Shown here in pieces: positions 1 through 6,652 of a DNA stretch of 9,486 bases (the first letter of the stretch is position 1; every line of letters begins with the position of its first letter). The notes under the pieces were generated by a model that was not told where the DNA came from, searched no databases, and saw nothing but the letters and a program-made list of their open reading frames with translations. The position numbers and the translations under genes are program-made. This stretch comes from Rhizobiaceae bacterium (GTDB lineage: Bacteria; Pseudomonadota; Alphaproteobacteria; Rhizobiales; Rhizobiaceae): contig JACMIV010000224.1 in NCBI GenBank assembly GCA_014380965.1, positions 1 to 9,486 of the forward strand. Direction: 5' to 3'.

Positions 1-2
1 GG

Positions 3-44
3 GAAGCGCGCGCGGCTCGCCTTGCCGCCGCACCATTGCAGTAA
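3..44 (+). CDS. Possible 3' end of an upstream gene (partial)
   Basis: Reading frame 3 of the + strand is open from the window edge and ends at a TAA at 42-44. It encodes an Ala/Arg-rich tail ending in LAAAPLQ. A strong hairpin begins 8 nt after this stop, which would fit the end of a transcription unit. Only 13 codons are visible, so neither product nor reality can be established; a short open frame is expected by chance in GC-rich DNA. Confidence 0.22.
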   Translation, partial: EARAARLAAAPLQ

Positions 45-51
45 AACGACA

Positions 52-84
52 GCGTCCGGCCCAGCCGCTTCAAGGGCCGGACGC
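52..84. terminator. Strong GC-rich hairpin, possible terminator of an upstream gene
   Basis: Arms GCGTCCGGCCC (52-62) and GGGCCGGACGC (74-84) form a perfect 11-bp inverted repeat around an 11-nt loop. On the + strand no T-run follows (GTCTTC), so it is not a textbook intrinsic terminator. On the - strand a TTTT lies about 4 nt beyond the stem. It sits between a possible gene end at 44 and the acyltransferase start at 163. It could terminate upstream transcription or shape the acyltransferase leader. Confidence 0.4.
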
Positions 85-162
85 GTCTTCGCGCGCGTCA
101 TATCCTTGTCATCGCAAGACTGGTATAGGCGCTAACCTCGATCTGAGACGGGCGAGACATCA

Positions 163-1008
163 ATGCGCTACGCCGAACTGACCTATGCTCGCCCGGATGA
201 CAAGCTGTTCCGTCGTTGGGCGATCCGCTCGATCGAAGAGCTGTCCGGCCGGCGCAAACTCGCGCGCCTCTACGGGGTCTGGCGCAAGGATCTGGCGTCC
301 GGCCGCCGCGATGCGTTCAACGCCATGCTGGACCTCATGAAGATCAGTCTCGAGACATCCGGGCGGCTTCCGAGCGGCGAGGACCTGCCGAAGCGGCTGG
401 TAATGGTCGCCAACCATCCATTCGGCATCGGCGACGGCGTCGCGATCCTCGCGCTCGCCGAGCGCCTCGGACGCCCATTCCGCATCCTCATCAACAACGA
501 CCTCATGAAGATTCCTGAGATGTCGGCCTACGGGCTGCCGGTCTCCTTCGAGGAGAACAAGGCGGCGCTCGCCATGAATATGGAGACGCGGCGAGAGGCG
601 GCCCGGCTTCTCAACGAGGGCACGACGATCATCGTCTTCCCGGCCGGCGGCGTCGCCACGGCGCCGACGATGTTCGGCGCGGCAGACGATCTGCCCTGGA
701 AGCAATTCACCGCGCGTCTCGTCCAGACCGGCCGTGCCTCCGTGTTGCCGATCCATTTCGAGGGGCAGAATGGCCCGCTCTTCCATCTCGCGAGCCGCCT
801 GTCACTGACGCTCCGGATCGGGCTCCTCATCGGCGAATTCCGACGGCAGTATGGCCGCGCGATCCGCGTCAGCGTCGGACGTGTCATCGCCTATGAGGAA
901 TTGTCGGCGATCGGCGACCGAAAGCTCCTGACCGAGCGGCTGCGCGAAGCCGTCTTCGGCCTTGCCGCTGCTGCGACGCCCCGCTTCGGGGCGTTTTCGG
1001 ACGCCTGA
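163..1008 (+). CDS. Lysophospholipid (glycerol-phosphate) acyltransferase family protein
   Basis: The 281-residue product looks like a PlsC-type acyltransferase, which moves an acyl chain from acyl-CoA or acyl-ACP onto a lysophospholipid or glycerol-phosphate acceptor at the inner membrane. The catalytic motif is at NHPFGIGDG (residues 84-92), with His85 and Asp91. The spacing is HX5D, a form I recall from the haemolysin-like subgroup, rather than the classic HX4D. A second conserved block is VFPAGGV (158-164), and HFEGQNGPLFHLASRL (199-214) matches the acceptor-side block of that subgroup. No strong membrane segment is visible, so peripheral binding is likely. The ATG start is chosen because the N-terminal region (SIEELSGRRKLARLY) is family-like; the ribosome site is weak. 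The exact acceptor is unknown. The last codons overlap an intrinsic terminator (976-997), and the gene converges on the next one with a 7-bp gap. Confidence 0.85.
   Translation: MRYAELTYARPDDKLFRRWAIRSIEELSGRRKLARLYGVWRKDLASGRRDAFNAMLDLMKISLETSGRLPSGEDLPKRLVMVANHPFGIGDGVAILALAERLGRPFRILINNDLMKIPEMSAYGLPVSFEENKAALAMNMETRREAARLLNEGTTIIVFPAGGVATAPTMFGAADDLPWKQFTARLVQTGRASVLPIHFEGQNGPLFHLASRLSLTLRIGLLIGEFRRQYGRAIRVSVGRVIAYEELSAIGDRKLLTERLREAVFGLAAAATPRFGAFSDA
976..997 (+). terminator. Intrinsic terminator inside the 3' end of the acyltransferase gene
   Basis: ACGCCCCG (976-983), loop CTT (984-986) and CGGGGCGT (987-994) form a perfect 8-bp GC-rich stem, immediately followed by a T-run at 994-997. 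This is a canonical Rho-independent terminator for + strand transcripts. It lies within the coding sequence: the stop codon (1006-1008) comes 9 nt after the T-run. On the opposite strand no T-run follows, so it should not serve the convergent gene. Confidence 0.85.
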
Positions 1009-1015
1009 TCAGAGG

Positions 1016-2197
1016 TCAGTCGCCGGAACCCTCGGTCGTATCGGGGGCGGCGATGAGGTCGTTCGTCGTCAGCACCTCGACATCGGTGTTGACGCCGGCG
1101 ACGACCTCGAAGTCGCGCTGGTAGACCCGGTCCTTGTTCTTGGCGACGATCAGGTAGTCGCCCTCGGCCAGCACCATCGAAGGGAATGCGCCCACGCTTT
1201 CGCGCACGAGATCGCCGGAGGCGCTGGAGATCGTCCAGGCCGTGTCGGCGATCGCCTCGCCGCCTTTTTCGCGCACGAGCTTCATGGTCAACTGGGCAGC
1301 GCGGTGCTGGAGCGTCACGTCCGTCAGCTTGCCCGGCTCGACCGTCACGTCTGCCCTCACCACTGCATTGACCGAGCCGAAGTTCGAGACGACGTGATAG
1401 GTTCCGGCATTCAACTCGACGACCGTCTTCGGGGCGACATCGTCGGCGATGAGCTGCCGGTCGCGCTCCTCCGGCGCATCGCTGAAGATGTCGAAGGTGA
1501 GCGTATCCTGTGGGATCGGCACGTCGCCCGCGGCGAGCGCGTTCAACGTCAGCCCGCCGGCGTCGAGGACGACGATCTCGCGCGTCTGCTCGCCACTGAA
1601 CTCGACGCGCTTCGTGACGCCGGCCCGCCCGAAGCCGACATGCAGGAGATAGGTTCCGCGCGGCACTTCGAAGGCCGCCGAGCCGCCGCGAGCCGAGGCG
1701 ACGAGCGGCAGCTTGCCCTCCGGGCCGGCAATCGGTGAAAACAGGCGCCAGACGAGGCCGGAAGGGACGGCGTCGCCGTCCTGCGCGAGCCTTGCCTCGA
1801 AGAGGAGCGTCTTGCGGGTGCGGATGATGTCGAGAAGCGGAAGCTGCTGCGGCGCATAGGCCGGAAGGGCCGGGAGGCGCAGCGCGGGAGAATCCAGACT
1901 GCCCTCGACATCCGGCAGGGCGATCGGATCAAGCCGTTGCAAGGCGCGCGGTGCGGAAAGACCAAGCTCTTCGGCAGAACGTCCGTCCGGAATGCCCGAC
2001 GGCGAGACATAGGCGCCGGAGGGGCGGTCCGACGGCCGGCCGCCGAGAAAGCCGCGAATGCCGCGCTCCAGGAAAGATGCGCCGTCGCCCTCCTGCGCCT
2101 CGACAGAGGCGACGCCGAGCAGCGTCACCCCCGCGACGAGGACGAAGGCCAAGGTCCACGAGCGAAGGGAGACGGGGGGAAGAAAAGGCGTCTTCAT
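1016..2197 (-). CDS. Exported protein with three beta-sandwich-like repeats, function unknown
   Basis: The start is the ATG at 2197, preceded by GGAGAGA. It gives 393 residues with a clear Sec signal peptide: hydrophobic core TLAFVLVAGVTLLGVAS and a likely cleavage after SVEA (residue 34). The open frame continues upstream to 2851, but that part is antisense to the nitroreductase and is rejected. Residues 35-125 are low-complexity and Pro/Gly-rich. Residues about 127-377 contain three diverged units of roughly 75-90 residues, each ending in a G-T/D-Y strand followed by a V-rich strand: PRGTYLLHV (179-187), NAGTYHVV (263-270) and AEGDYLIVA (344-352). This resembles carboxypeptidase-regulatory-like or other Ig-like beta-sandwich domains. 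No catalytic motif or C-terminal anchor is visible. A periplasmic or cell-surface structural or binding role is an inference. Confidence 0.75.
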   Translation of the reverse strand: MKTPFLPPVSLRSWTLAFVLVAGVTLLGVASVEAQEGDGASFLERGIRGFLGGRPSDRPSGAYVSPSGIPDGRSAEELGLSAPRALQRLDPIALPDVEGSLDSPALRLPALPAYAPQQLPLLDIIRTRKTLLFEARLAQDGDAVPSGLVWRLFSPIAGPEGKLPLVASARGGSAAFEVPRGTYLLHVGFGRAGVTKRVEFSGEQTREIVVLDAGGLTLNALAAGDVPIPQDTLTFDIFSDAPEERDRQLIADDVAPKTVVELNAGTYHVVSNFGSVNAVVRADVTVEPGKLTDVTLQHRAAQLTMKLVREKGGEAIADTAWTISSASGDLVRESVGAFPSMVLAEGDYLIVAKNKDRVYQRDFEVVAGVNTDVEVLTTNDLIAAPDTTEGSGD

Positions 2198-2359
2198 TCT
2201 CTCCGTTGAACGGCAGATCGTGGCCGAATTCAAGACGGCGTCAAATGCTTGCCGATAGGCCGCGGCAAGGTTCGGGAAACAGAGGTTTGAATTCGAGGTG
2301 GGCGCGTCTAGCTGTTTGCACTGAAGCACAAAGCCTGAAGCAGAAGGATCGCCAACCCC

Positions 2360-2953
2360 TTGCCCGAAGCCATCGACCTCCTCCGGACGCGACGTTCCAT
2401 TCCGATCCCGGCGCTTCGCGCGCCCGGGCCCAACGACGCCGCGCTCGCGACCATGCTGACGGTCGCCGCGCGCGTCCCAGACCACGGCAAGCTCGCACCC
2501 TGGCGATTCGTTCTCTATCGTGGGGAACCCGCCGTCGCGATCGGCCGGGCGCTCGCGGCCATCGCTGAGCGCAAGGACGGCACCCTCACCGAAGCGCGCC
2601 GGGCGCAGGAAGAGCAACGCTTCTCGCGCAGCCCTCTGGTCGTCGGCGTGATCTCGACGGCGTCGCCGCATGTCAAGATTCCGGAATGGGAACAGGTGCT
2701 CTCCGTGGGAGCTGCCGCCATGAACCTCGTCCATGCCGCCCACGCGATGGGATTTGCAGCGAACTGGGTCACCGAATGGGTCGCTTATGACGAGGCGGCG
2801 AAGGCAGTCCTCGGCATCGGAGTGCAGGAGAGGGTCGCGGGCTTCATCCATGTCGGAACGCCCTCCGATCCGCCGGTGGACCGCCCGCGGCCCGACCTTA
2901 GCGCGATCGTGACGGAAGCCGTCGCGCCCGCCGCGCCCTCGATGGAGGGGTGA
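2360..2953 (+). CDS. Nitroreductase family protein (FMN-dependent, YdjA-like)
   Basis: The 197-residue product fits the short nitroreductase-fold oxidoreductases, which bind FMN and use NAD(P)H to reduce nitro groups, quinones or other small substrates. The visible family blocks are LLRTRRS (8-13, FMN phosphate-binding Arg), ARVPDHGKLAPWRF (37-50), the central helix IPEWEQVLSVGAAAMNLVHAA (first part of 107-127), GFAANWVTEW (131-140) and the C-terminal GFIHVGTPSDPP (161-172). The length matches the YdjA type. The start must be the TTG at 2360: an in-frame TGA lies at 2336-2338, and the first ATG (2453) would remove the conserved RRS motif. AGAAGGA at 2342-2348 is a plausible but distant ribosome site. 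The natural substrate is unknown. It is probably co-transcribed with the flavin reductase 7 bp downstream. Confidence 0.88.
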   Translation: MPEAIDLLRTRRSIPIPALRAPGPNDAALATMLTVAARVPDHGKLAPWRFVLYRGEPAVAIGRALAAIAERKDGTLTEARRAQEEQRFSRSPLVVGVISTASPHVKIPEWEQVLSVGAAAMNLVHAAHAMGFAANWVTEWVAYDEAAKAVLGIGVQERVAGFIHVGTPSDPPVDRPRPDLSAIVTEAVAPAAPSMEG

Positions 2954-2960
2954 CCCACCG

Positions 2961-3581
2961 ATGTTCTACCGTACGCCCGGGCCCCATGGCCTCGCCCACG
3001 ACCCGTTCAAGGCGATCGTCGCTCCCCGCCCGATCGGCTGGATCTCGACGCGCAGCCTCTCCGGCGCGGTCAACCTGTCGCCCTACAGCTTCTTCAATGC
3101 GGTTTCCGACAATCCGAAGATCGTGATGTTCTCGTCCGCCGGGATGAAAGACAGCCCGAGCTTCGCCATCGAAAGCGGTGCGTTCGCGGTCAATCTCGCG
3201 ACGCGGAGCCTCGCTGCCGCCATGAACCGAAGCTCGGCGCCCGCGCCGCGGGGGGTGAGCGAGTTCGCGATCGCGGGGCTCACCGAGACGGCGTGCGAGA
3301 TCATTGCCGCGCCACGGGTCGGCGAAAGTCCTGCGGCGCTCGAATGCAGGGTCACCGAGTGGTTCCGTCCGAAGGGCCTCGACGGGGAGGCTTCGGACAG
3401 CGTCATGGTCTTCGGCGAGGTCGTCGGCATCCATATCGACGAGAGCATCCTCAAGGACGGGAGGATCGACATGTCGCTCGCGGCCCCGCTCTCGCGCCTC
3501 GGCTACCTCGATTACGCCGTGTCCGACACGGTGTTCCAGATGGCGCGTCCGATCTTGCCCGACGGAACGGACATCGGCTGA
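2961..3581 (+). CDS. Flavin reductase family protein (PNPOx-like split barrel)
   Basis: The 206-residue product belongs to the flavin reductase-like/DIM6-NTAB split-barrel group, which binds FMN. The diagnostic N-terminal block APRPIGWISTRSLSGAVNLS (21-40) is followed by PYSFFNAVSDNPKIVMFS (41-58), where the PYSFFN motif contacts flavin. EFAIAGLTETACEIIAAPRV and LECRVTEWF are the usual mid-domain segments. Members often supply reduced flavin to a partner or act as small flavoproteins of unknown substrate. The start lies 7 bp after the nitroreductase stop, with a strong GGAGGGG (2943-2949) inside the end of that gene, so the two are almost certainly one operon. A joint flavin-based redox role is inferred from this adjacency only. 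Confidence 0.88.
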   Translation: MFYRTPGPHGLAHDPFKAIVAPRPIGWISTRSLSGAVNLSPYSFFNAVSDNPKIVMFSSAGMKDSPSFAIESGAFAVNLATRSLAAAMNRSSAPAPRGVSEFAIAGLTETACEIIAAPRVGESPAALECRVTEWFRPKGLDGEASDSVMVFGEVVGIHIDESILKDGRIDMSLAAPLSRLGYLDYAVSDTVFQMARPILPDGTDIG

Positions 3582-3598
3582 CGTTGGGGTTCGACGAA

Positions 3599-3620
3599 GC
3601 GGCGAGCGGGTTAACGCCGC
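3599..3620 (+). terminator. Weak hairpin after the flavin reductase gene
   Basis: GCGGCG (3599-3604) and CGCCGC (3615-3620) form a perfect 6-bp stem around a 10-nt loop, 17 nt after the flavin reductase stop. No T-run follows, so Rho-independent termination is doubtful. It could mark the end of the two-gene operon. Confidence 0.3.
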
Positions 3621-3705
3621 CTGAAGCGACATGGTGAACGAATCCTAAACCATTCGCCGGCACACTCCAGCCAAAGCCTTCGTACCGTGTCGGGGTCCAT
3701 CGCGA

Positions 3706-4860
3706 ATGATCGTGCAGTGTTTCGTCAAGTGGTGCGCGACTGCCAGCAGCCGGGAGCGGGCCGGAGCCGTCGAGATGCTCGCACGGGCCTTCGCGGAAGA
3801 TCGGCTGTCTCAGACGGACGCTGCGAACGCCGTGGCGATCCTCGGCTTCGTCCTCGACGATTCCTCTCCGAAGGTGCGGCAAGCGCTGGCCGAAGCCCTT
3901 GCGGATTCGCGGCGCCTGCCTCGTGCCTTCGCGCTGGCGCTGGCCGGGGACATCGACGCGATCGCGTGTCTGATCGCGGCGCGTTCCCCCGTCCTGTTCG
4001 AAAGCGACATGATCGATCTCGTCGCCACCGGAACGCCCTGCGTCCAGGCCGCGATCGCCGGCCGGCTCGTCGTCTCGATGAAGCTTGCCGCAGCCCTTGC
4101 CGAGGTCGGCGACGCGGGCGCAGTGCGCGTGCTCCTTTGCAACGAGGGTGCGACGATCGCATCGATCAGCCATCGCCGCATCGCCGAGCGGCACGGGGCG
4201 GATGCCAGCGTTCGCTCCGTTATGTTCGATCGCGCGGACGTTCCCGCGGACGTTCGCCAGACGCTCATCCTCCATCTCGGGCGTGTCCTTGCCGCCTCTC
4301 CGTTCGTCGGGGGCGCCATCGGCCCGCAGCGGACGCAGCGCGTGGTGTTCGACGCCTGCGAGCGGGCGACCGCGCTCGTCGCGCGGGAAACGCCCGCCCA
4401 CGAGCTTCCCGCGCTCGTCGAGCATCTCAGAGCCTCGGGCCAGTTGTCGACGGCCTTCCTCATCCGAATCGTCTGCGCGGGGCATGTCGATCTTTTCGCC
4501 GCGGCCATGGTGGCACTGTCCGGGCGATCGGAACGACGGGTGCGCGCCATTGTCGTCGACGGCCGCGAGACCGCCTTCCATGCGCTGGTCAGGGCGGCTG
4601 GACTGCCGGACGCGGCGGCGCCCCTGTTGCGGACGGCGGTCCAGGTCTGGAAGGAAACAGCGGCCCGGGCGGGTGGGGAATCGGGGCTGCGGGACATTGA
4701 CGATGTCGCGGCAACCGTCATGGGGCGTCTCGTCCTAGCCTTCCGGGAACGTCAGGACGGCGCCGGCTTCGAAGCCGTGTCGGCTCTTCTCAACCGTCTG
4801 TCGGTGGAGACGCTGCTCGGGTCGACGCGCGAGAGCGCCCGGCGCATGGCTGCGGCATAG
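3706..4860 (+). CDS. DUF2336 domain-containing protein
   Basis: The 384-residue product is an alpha-helical, HEAT-like protein of the DUF2336 family, which is common in alphaproteobacteria and has no established biochemical function. The N-terminus MIVQCFVKWCATASSRERA, followed by a stretch containing MLARAFAEDRLS, is typical of the family and supports the ATG at 3706; the ribosome site is poor. Further family-like segments are DDSSPKVRQALAEALA (residues 51-66), the LPRAFALALAGD stretch, VPADVRQTLILHLG, and LVEHLRASGQLSTAFLIRIV near residues 240-259. There is no signal peptide or membrane segment, so it is likely cytoplasmic. It is monocistronic and converges on nadK with a 13-bp gap and no obvious terminator. 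A degenerate CtrA-like site lies about 60 bp upstream. Confidence 0.85.
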   Translation: MIVQCFVKWCATASSRERAGAVEMLARAFAEDRLSQTDAANAVAILGFVLDDSSPKVRQALAEALADSRRLPRAFALALAGDIDAIACLIAARSPVLFESDMIDLVATGTPCVQAAIAGRLVVSMKLAAALAEVGDAGAVRVLLCNEGATIASISHRRIAERHGADASVRSVMFDRADVPADVRQTLILHLGRVLAASPFVGGAIGPQRTQRVVFDACERATALVARETPAHELPALVEHLRASGQLSTAFLIRIVCAGHVDLFAAAMVALSGRSERRVRAIVVDGRETAFHALVRAAGLPDAAAPLLRTAVQVWKETAARAGGESGLRDIDDVAATVMGRLVLAFRERQDGAGFEAVSALLNRLSVETLLGSTRESARRMAAA

Positions 4861-4873
4861 GCGATAACGCCGA

Positions 4874-5647
4874 TCAGTAGCGGAACTGCTCGGCAAGGAT
4901 TCGTTCGTCCCAGGAATGGTCCTTGTCGAACAGGATGATGCTTCTCGCCGTGATCGATTCGCGGATGGTCACCGTCTGGACGGATTTGACCTCGATGTGG
5001 TCCGCCACGGCGTTGACAGGCCGCTTCTCCGGTTCCAGCGTCTCGATCACCACCGTCTGGTGATTGGCCAGAAGCGCGCCGCGCCAGCGTCGCGGCCGGA
5101 ACGCGCTGACCGGCGTCAGCGCAAGAAGCTGCGCCTGCATCGGAATGATCGGCCCCTGCGCGGAGAGATTGTAAGCGGTGGACCCCGTCGGCGTCGCCAC
5201 CATGACGCCGTCGCAGACGAGTTCCTCGAGGCGCGGTTGCCCGTCGATCAGGATGCGAAGCCTTGCTGCCTGATAGGACTGGCGGAAGATCGCAACCTCG
5301 TTGATCGCCAGCGCATGATGATCGTGCCCCTCCACGTCTGTCGCGATCATCTCCAGCGGCCGGATCTCGTTTTCGAGGGCGGCGCAGAGCCGCTCGCGCA
5401 GCCCGAGGTCACGCGATTCGTTCATCAGGAAGCCGACCGACCCCTGGTTCATGCCGTAGATGGGCGTGCCGGATCCCATGAAGCGGTGAAGCGTCTGGAG
5501 CATGAAGCCGTCGCCGCCGAGCGCGACGATGACGTCGGCGCTCTCCGGCGGCTCGTCGCCGTAGAGCACGACGAGCCTTGCCGCGGCCTGGCGGGCGGCC
5601 TGTGCATCGCTGGCCAGGAAAGCGATCGAGGAAACGGTCCGCAGCAT
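4874..5647 (-). CDS. nadK: NAD kinase
   Basis: NAD kinase phosphorylates NAD+ to NADP+ and is the only route to NADP(H) in most bacteria; it is cytoplasmic. The 257-residue length is normal for the short bacterial form. [10 protein letters not shown] (41-50) contains the GGDG motif with catalytic Asp46. [10 protein letters not shown] (115-124) is the NE motif, and [20 protein letters not shown] (146-165) is the signature glycine-rich substrate loop. The C-terminus [13 protein letters not shown] and [15 protein letters not shown] matches the rhizobial NadK as I recall it. The ATG start has GGA 6 nt upstream and agrees with the usual N-terminus (a short strand ending in AFLAS). The upstream gene on the same strand is 157 bp away, so nadK probably has its own promoter. 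Confidence 0.96.
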   Translation of the reverse strand: MLRTVSSIAFLASDAQAARQAAARLVVLYGDEPPESADVIVALGGDGFMLQTLHRFMGSGTPIYGMNQGSVGFLMNESRDLGLRERLCAALENEIRPLEMIATDVEGHDHHALAINEVAIFRQSYQAARLRILIDGQPRLEELVCDGVMVATPTGSTAYNLSAQGPIIPMQAQLLALTPVSAFRPRRWRGALLANHQTVVIETLEPEKRPVNAVADHIEVKSVQTVTIRESITARSIILFDKDHSWDERILAEQFRY

Positions 5648-5804
5648 GTGAATCCGGCCTGGCGCGGCAAAGCCGCAGGTCCTTCCGCAAACTAGGCGCG
5701 GCTGGATGAAGGCGTAGCCCTAGCGGCGAAAGGCCGACATGAAAACCCTGCCGTCGTCGATCGCACGTGTCCCGCCGCGCAAGGGTCGCCGTTGCCGGCC
5801 TCGA

Positions 5805-6224
5805 TTATTGATAGGCGTAGGAGGCGCACATCTCGGCGTCGCTTTGCGGTGGGGCGTCGCCCGTGAACACCGCGACGATGAAGCCGGTCTCGCCGATTTC
5901 CGGCGCTGCCCAACTTGCGAGATAATGGACATCGCCGCTGCCGCAGAGCCGGTTGCCGTTTTCGAGCTCGGGATCGGCCGGCGCCTTCACCGCATACACC
6001 GAGGCTGGGAGCTCCTCGTCGCCGACGACGAAGGAATCAGCTACGAGATGGGAGAACTCCATCTCCGTGCCGTTGGCAAAGACGATGCTGAAATCGTCGA
6101 ACTCGATGTCTCCGGTCACTCCCATCGCCGTCGTGCTGATCGCGGTTCCGCTATCGGCGAACGCAACGCCTGGAAGACAGAAACAGACGGCGGCAACCAG
6201 CGTGACGATCCACGGCAGACTCAT
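5805..6224 (-). CDS. Small secreted protein of unknown function
   Basis: The 139-residue product has a clean signal peptide: PWIVTLVAAVCFCLPGVAFA, with probable cleavage after AFA (residue 23). The mature protein is about 116 residues, acidic and beta-rich in character, with alternating hydrophobic residues (GDIEFDDFSIVFANGTEMEF). It has two cysteines (Cys94 in NRLCGSG and Cys133 in EMCASY) that could form a disulfide in the periplasm. No known domain is recognised. The start is supported by GAAGGA (6234-6239 on the complement) 9 nt before the ATG; an ATG closer to it is in another frame and ends at once. It is not tightly coupled to nadK, and no clear terminator follows. Confidence 0.65.
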   Translation of the reverse strand: MSLPWIVTLVAAVCFCLPGVAFADSGTAISTTAMGVTGDIEFDDFSIVFANGTEMEFSHLVADSFVVGDEELPASVYAVKAPADPELENGNRLCGSGDVHYLASWAAPEIGETGFIVAVFTGDAPPQSDAEMCASYAYQ

Positions 6225-6373
6225 GAAATCATGTCCTTCGATAAGATCGGCTGATCGTTTTTCACAGTCTCACGCGTGCCGGTTGATGTCGATCCGTAGC
6301 TTCCATCGATGGTGACCCATTTCTAACCGCGCTTTGCTCCCAAATTCCGGGCTGCATCCCCAATTCACTTGTG

Positions 6374-6379
6374 CTATCG
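6374..6379 (+). promoter_or_regulatory. Candidate -10 element for tRNA-Thr
   Basis: CTATCG, 10 bp before the tRNA start, resembles the CTATAT-like -10 of rhizobial housekeeping promoters and is at the right distance for a start a few bases before the tRNA. No convincing -35 hexamer lies 16-18 bp upstream, so this is only a candidate. Confidence 0.22.
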
Positions 6380-6389
6380 CAACCTCGTC

Positions 6390-6465
<76 letters not shown>

Positions 6466-6652
6466 AAGGAATCGGAGGCTCGAGAGGCCCAGTCATAGCG
6501 CTCGGCGACCTCGCGCCAGTCGCACAAGGTACCGTGTTCCATCGCCAACGTTACGTCGGCCCATCTTGGCCTTGCGCCGCCGGCGCATTTGGCATTGAGC
6601 TGCGCGGTATCCGTCGGCAGCGTGTCGGCCTTGGTCAACCGGAATGCACTTC

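Noticed and set aside
106..138. TTGTCA at 106-111 as a -35 element for the acyltransferase
   Set aside because: The TATAGG that follows is only 12 bp away and no acceptable -10 lies at 16-18 bp, so no promoter is called.
1016..1738. + strand open frame of 258 codons opposite the exported protein
   Set aside because: Its composition is Arg/Asp/His-rich without motifs; the - strand product has a signal peptide and repeats.
2198..2851. Upstream extension of the exported-protein reading frame on the - strand
   Set aside because: It lies antisense to the well-supported nitroreductase, and the clear signal peptide starts at 2197 with a ribosome site.
3451..4581. Long - strand open frame of about 376 codons antisense to the DUF2336 gene
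   Set aside because: It is Arg/His/Asp-rich with no recognisable domain, the usual mirror of a high-GC gene, and the DUF2336 family match on the other strand is clear.
3687..4700. Second + strand frame of 337 codons overlapping DUF2336
   Set aside because: It is extremely Arg-rich with no family features; it is the alternate-frame shadow of the real gene.
5745..5786. ACCCT...AGGGT pair as a terminator for the small secreted gene
   Set aside because: The arms are only 5 bp with a 32-nt loop, so the AAAA next to it is not enough to call a terminator.
6240..6275. GATCGGCTGATC followed by TTTTT as a + strand terminator
   Set aside because: The stem is only 4 bp and no + strand gene precedes it.
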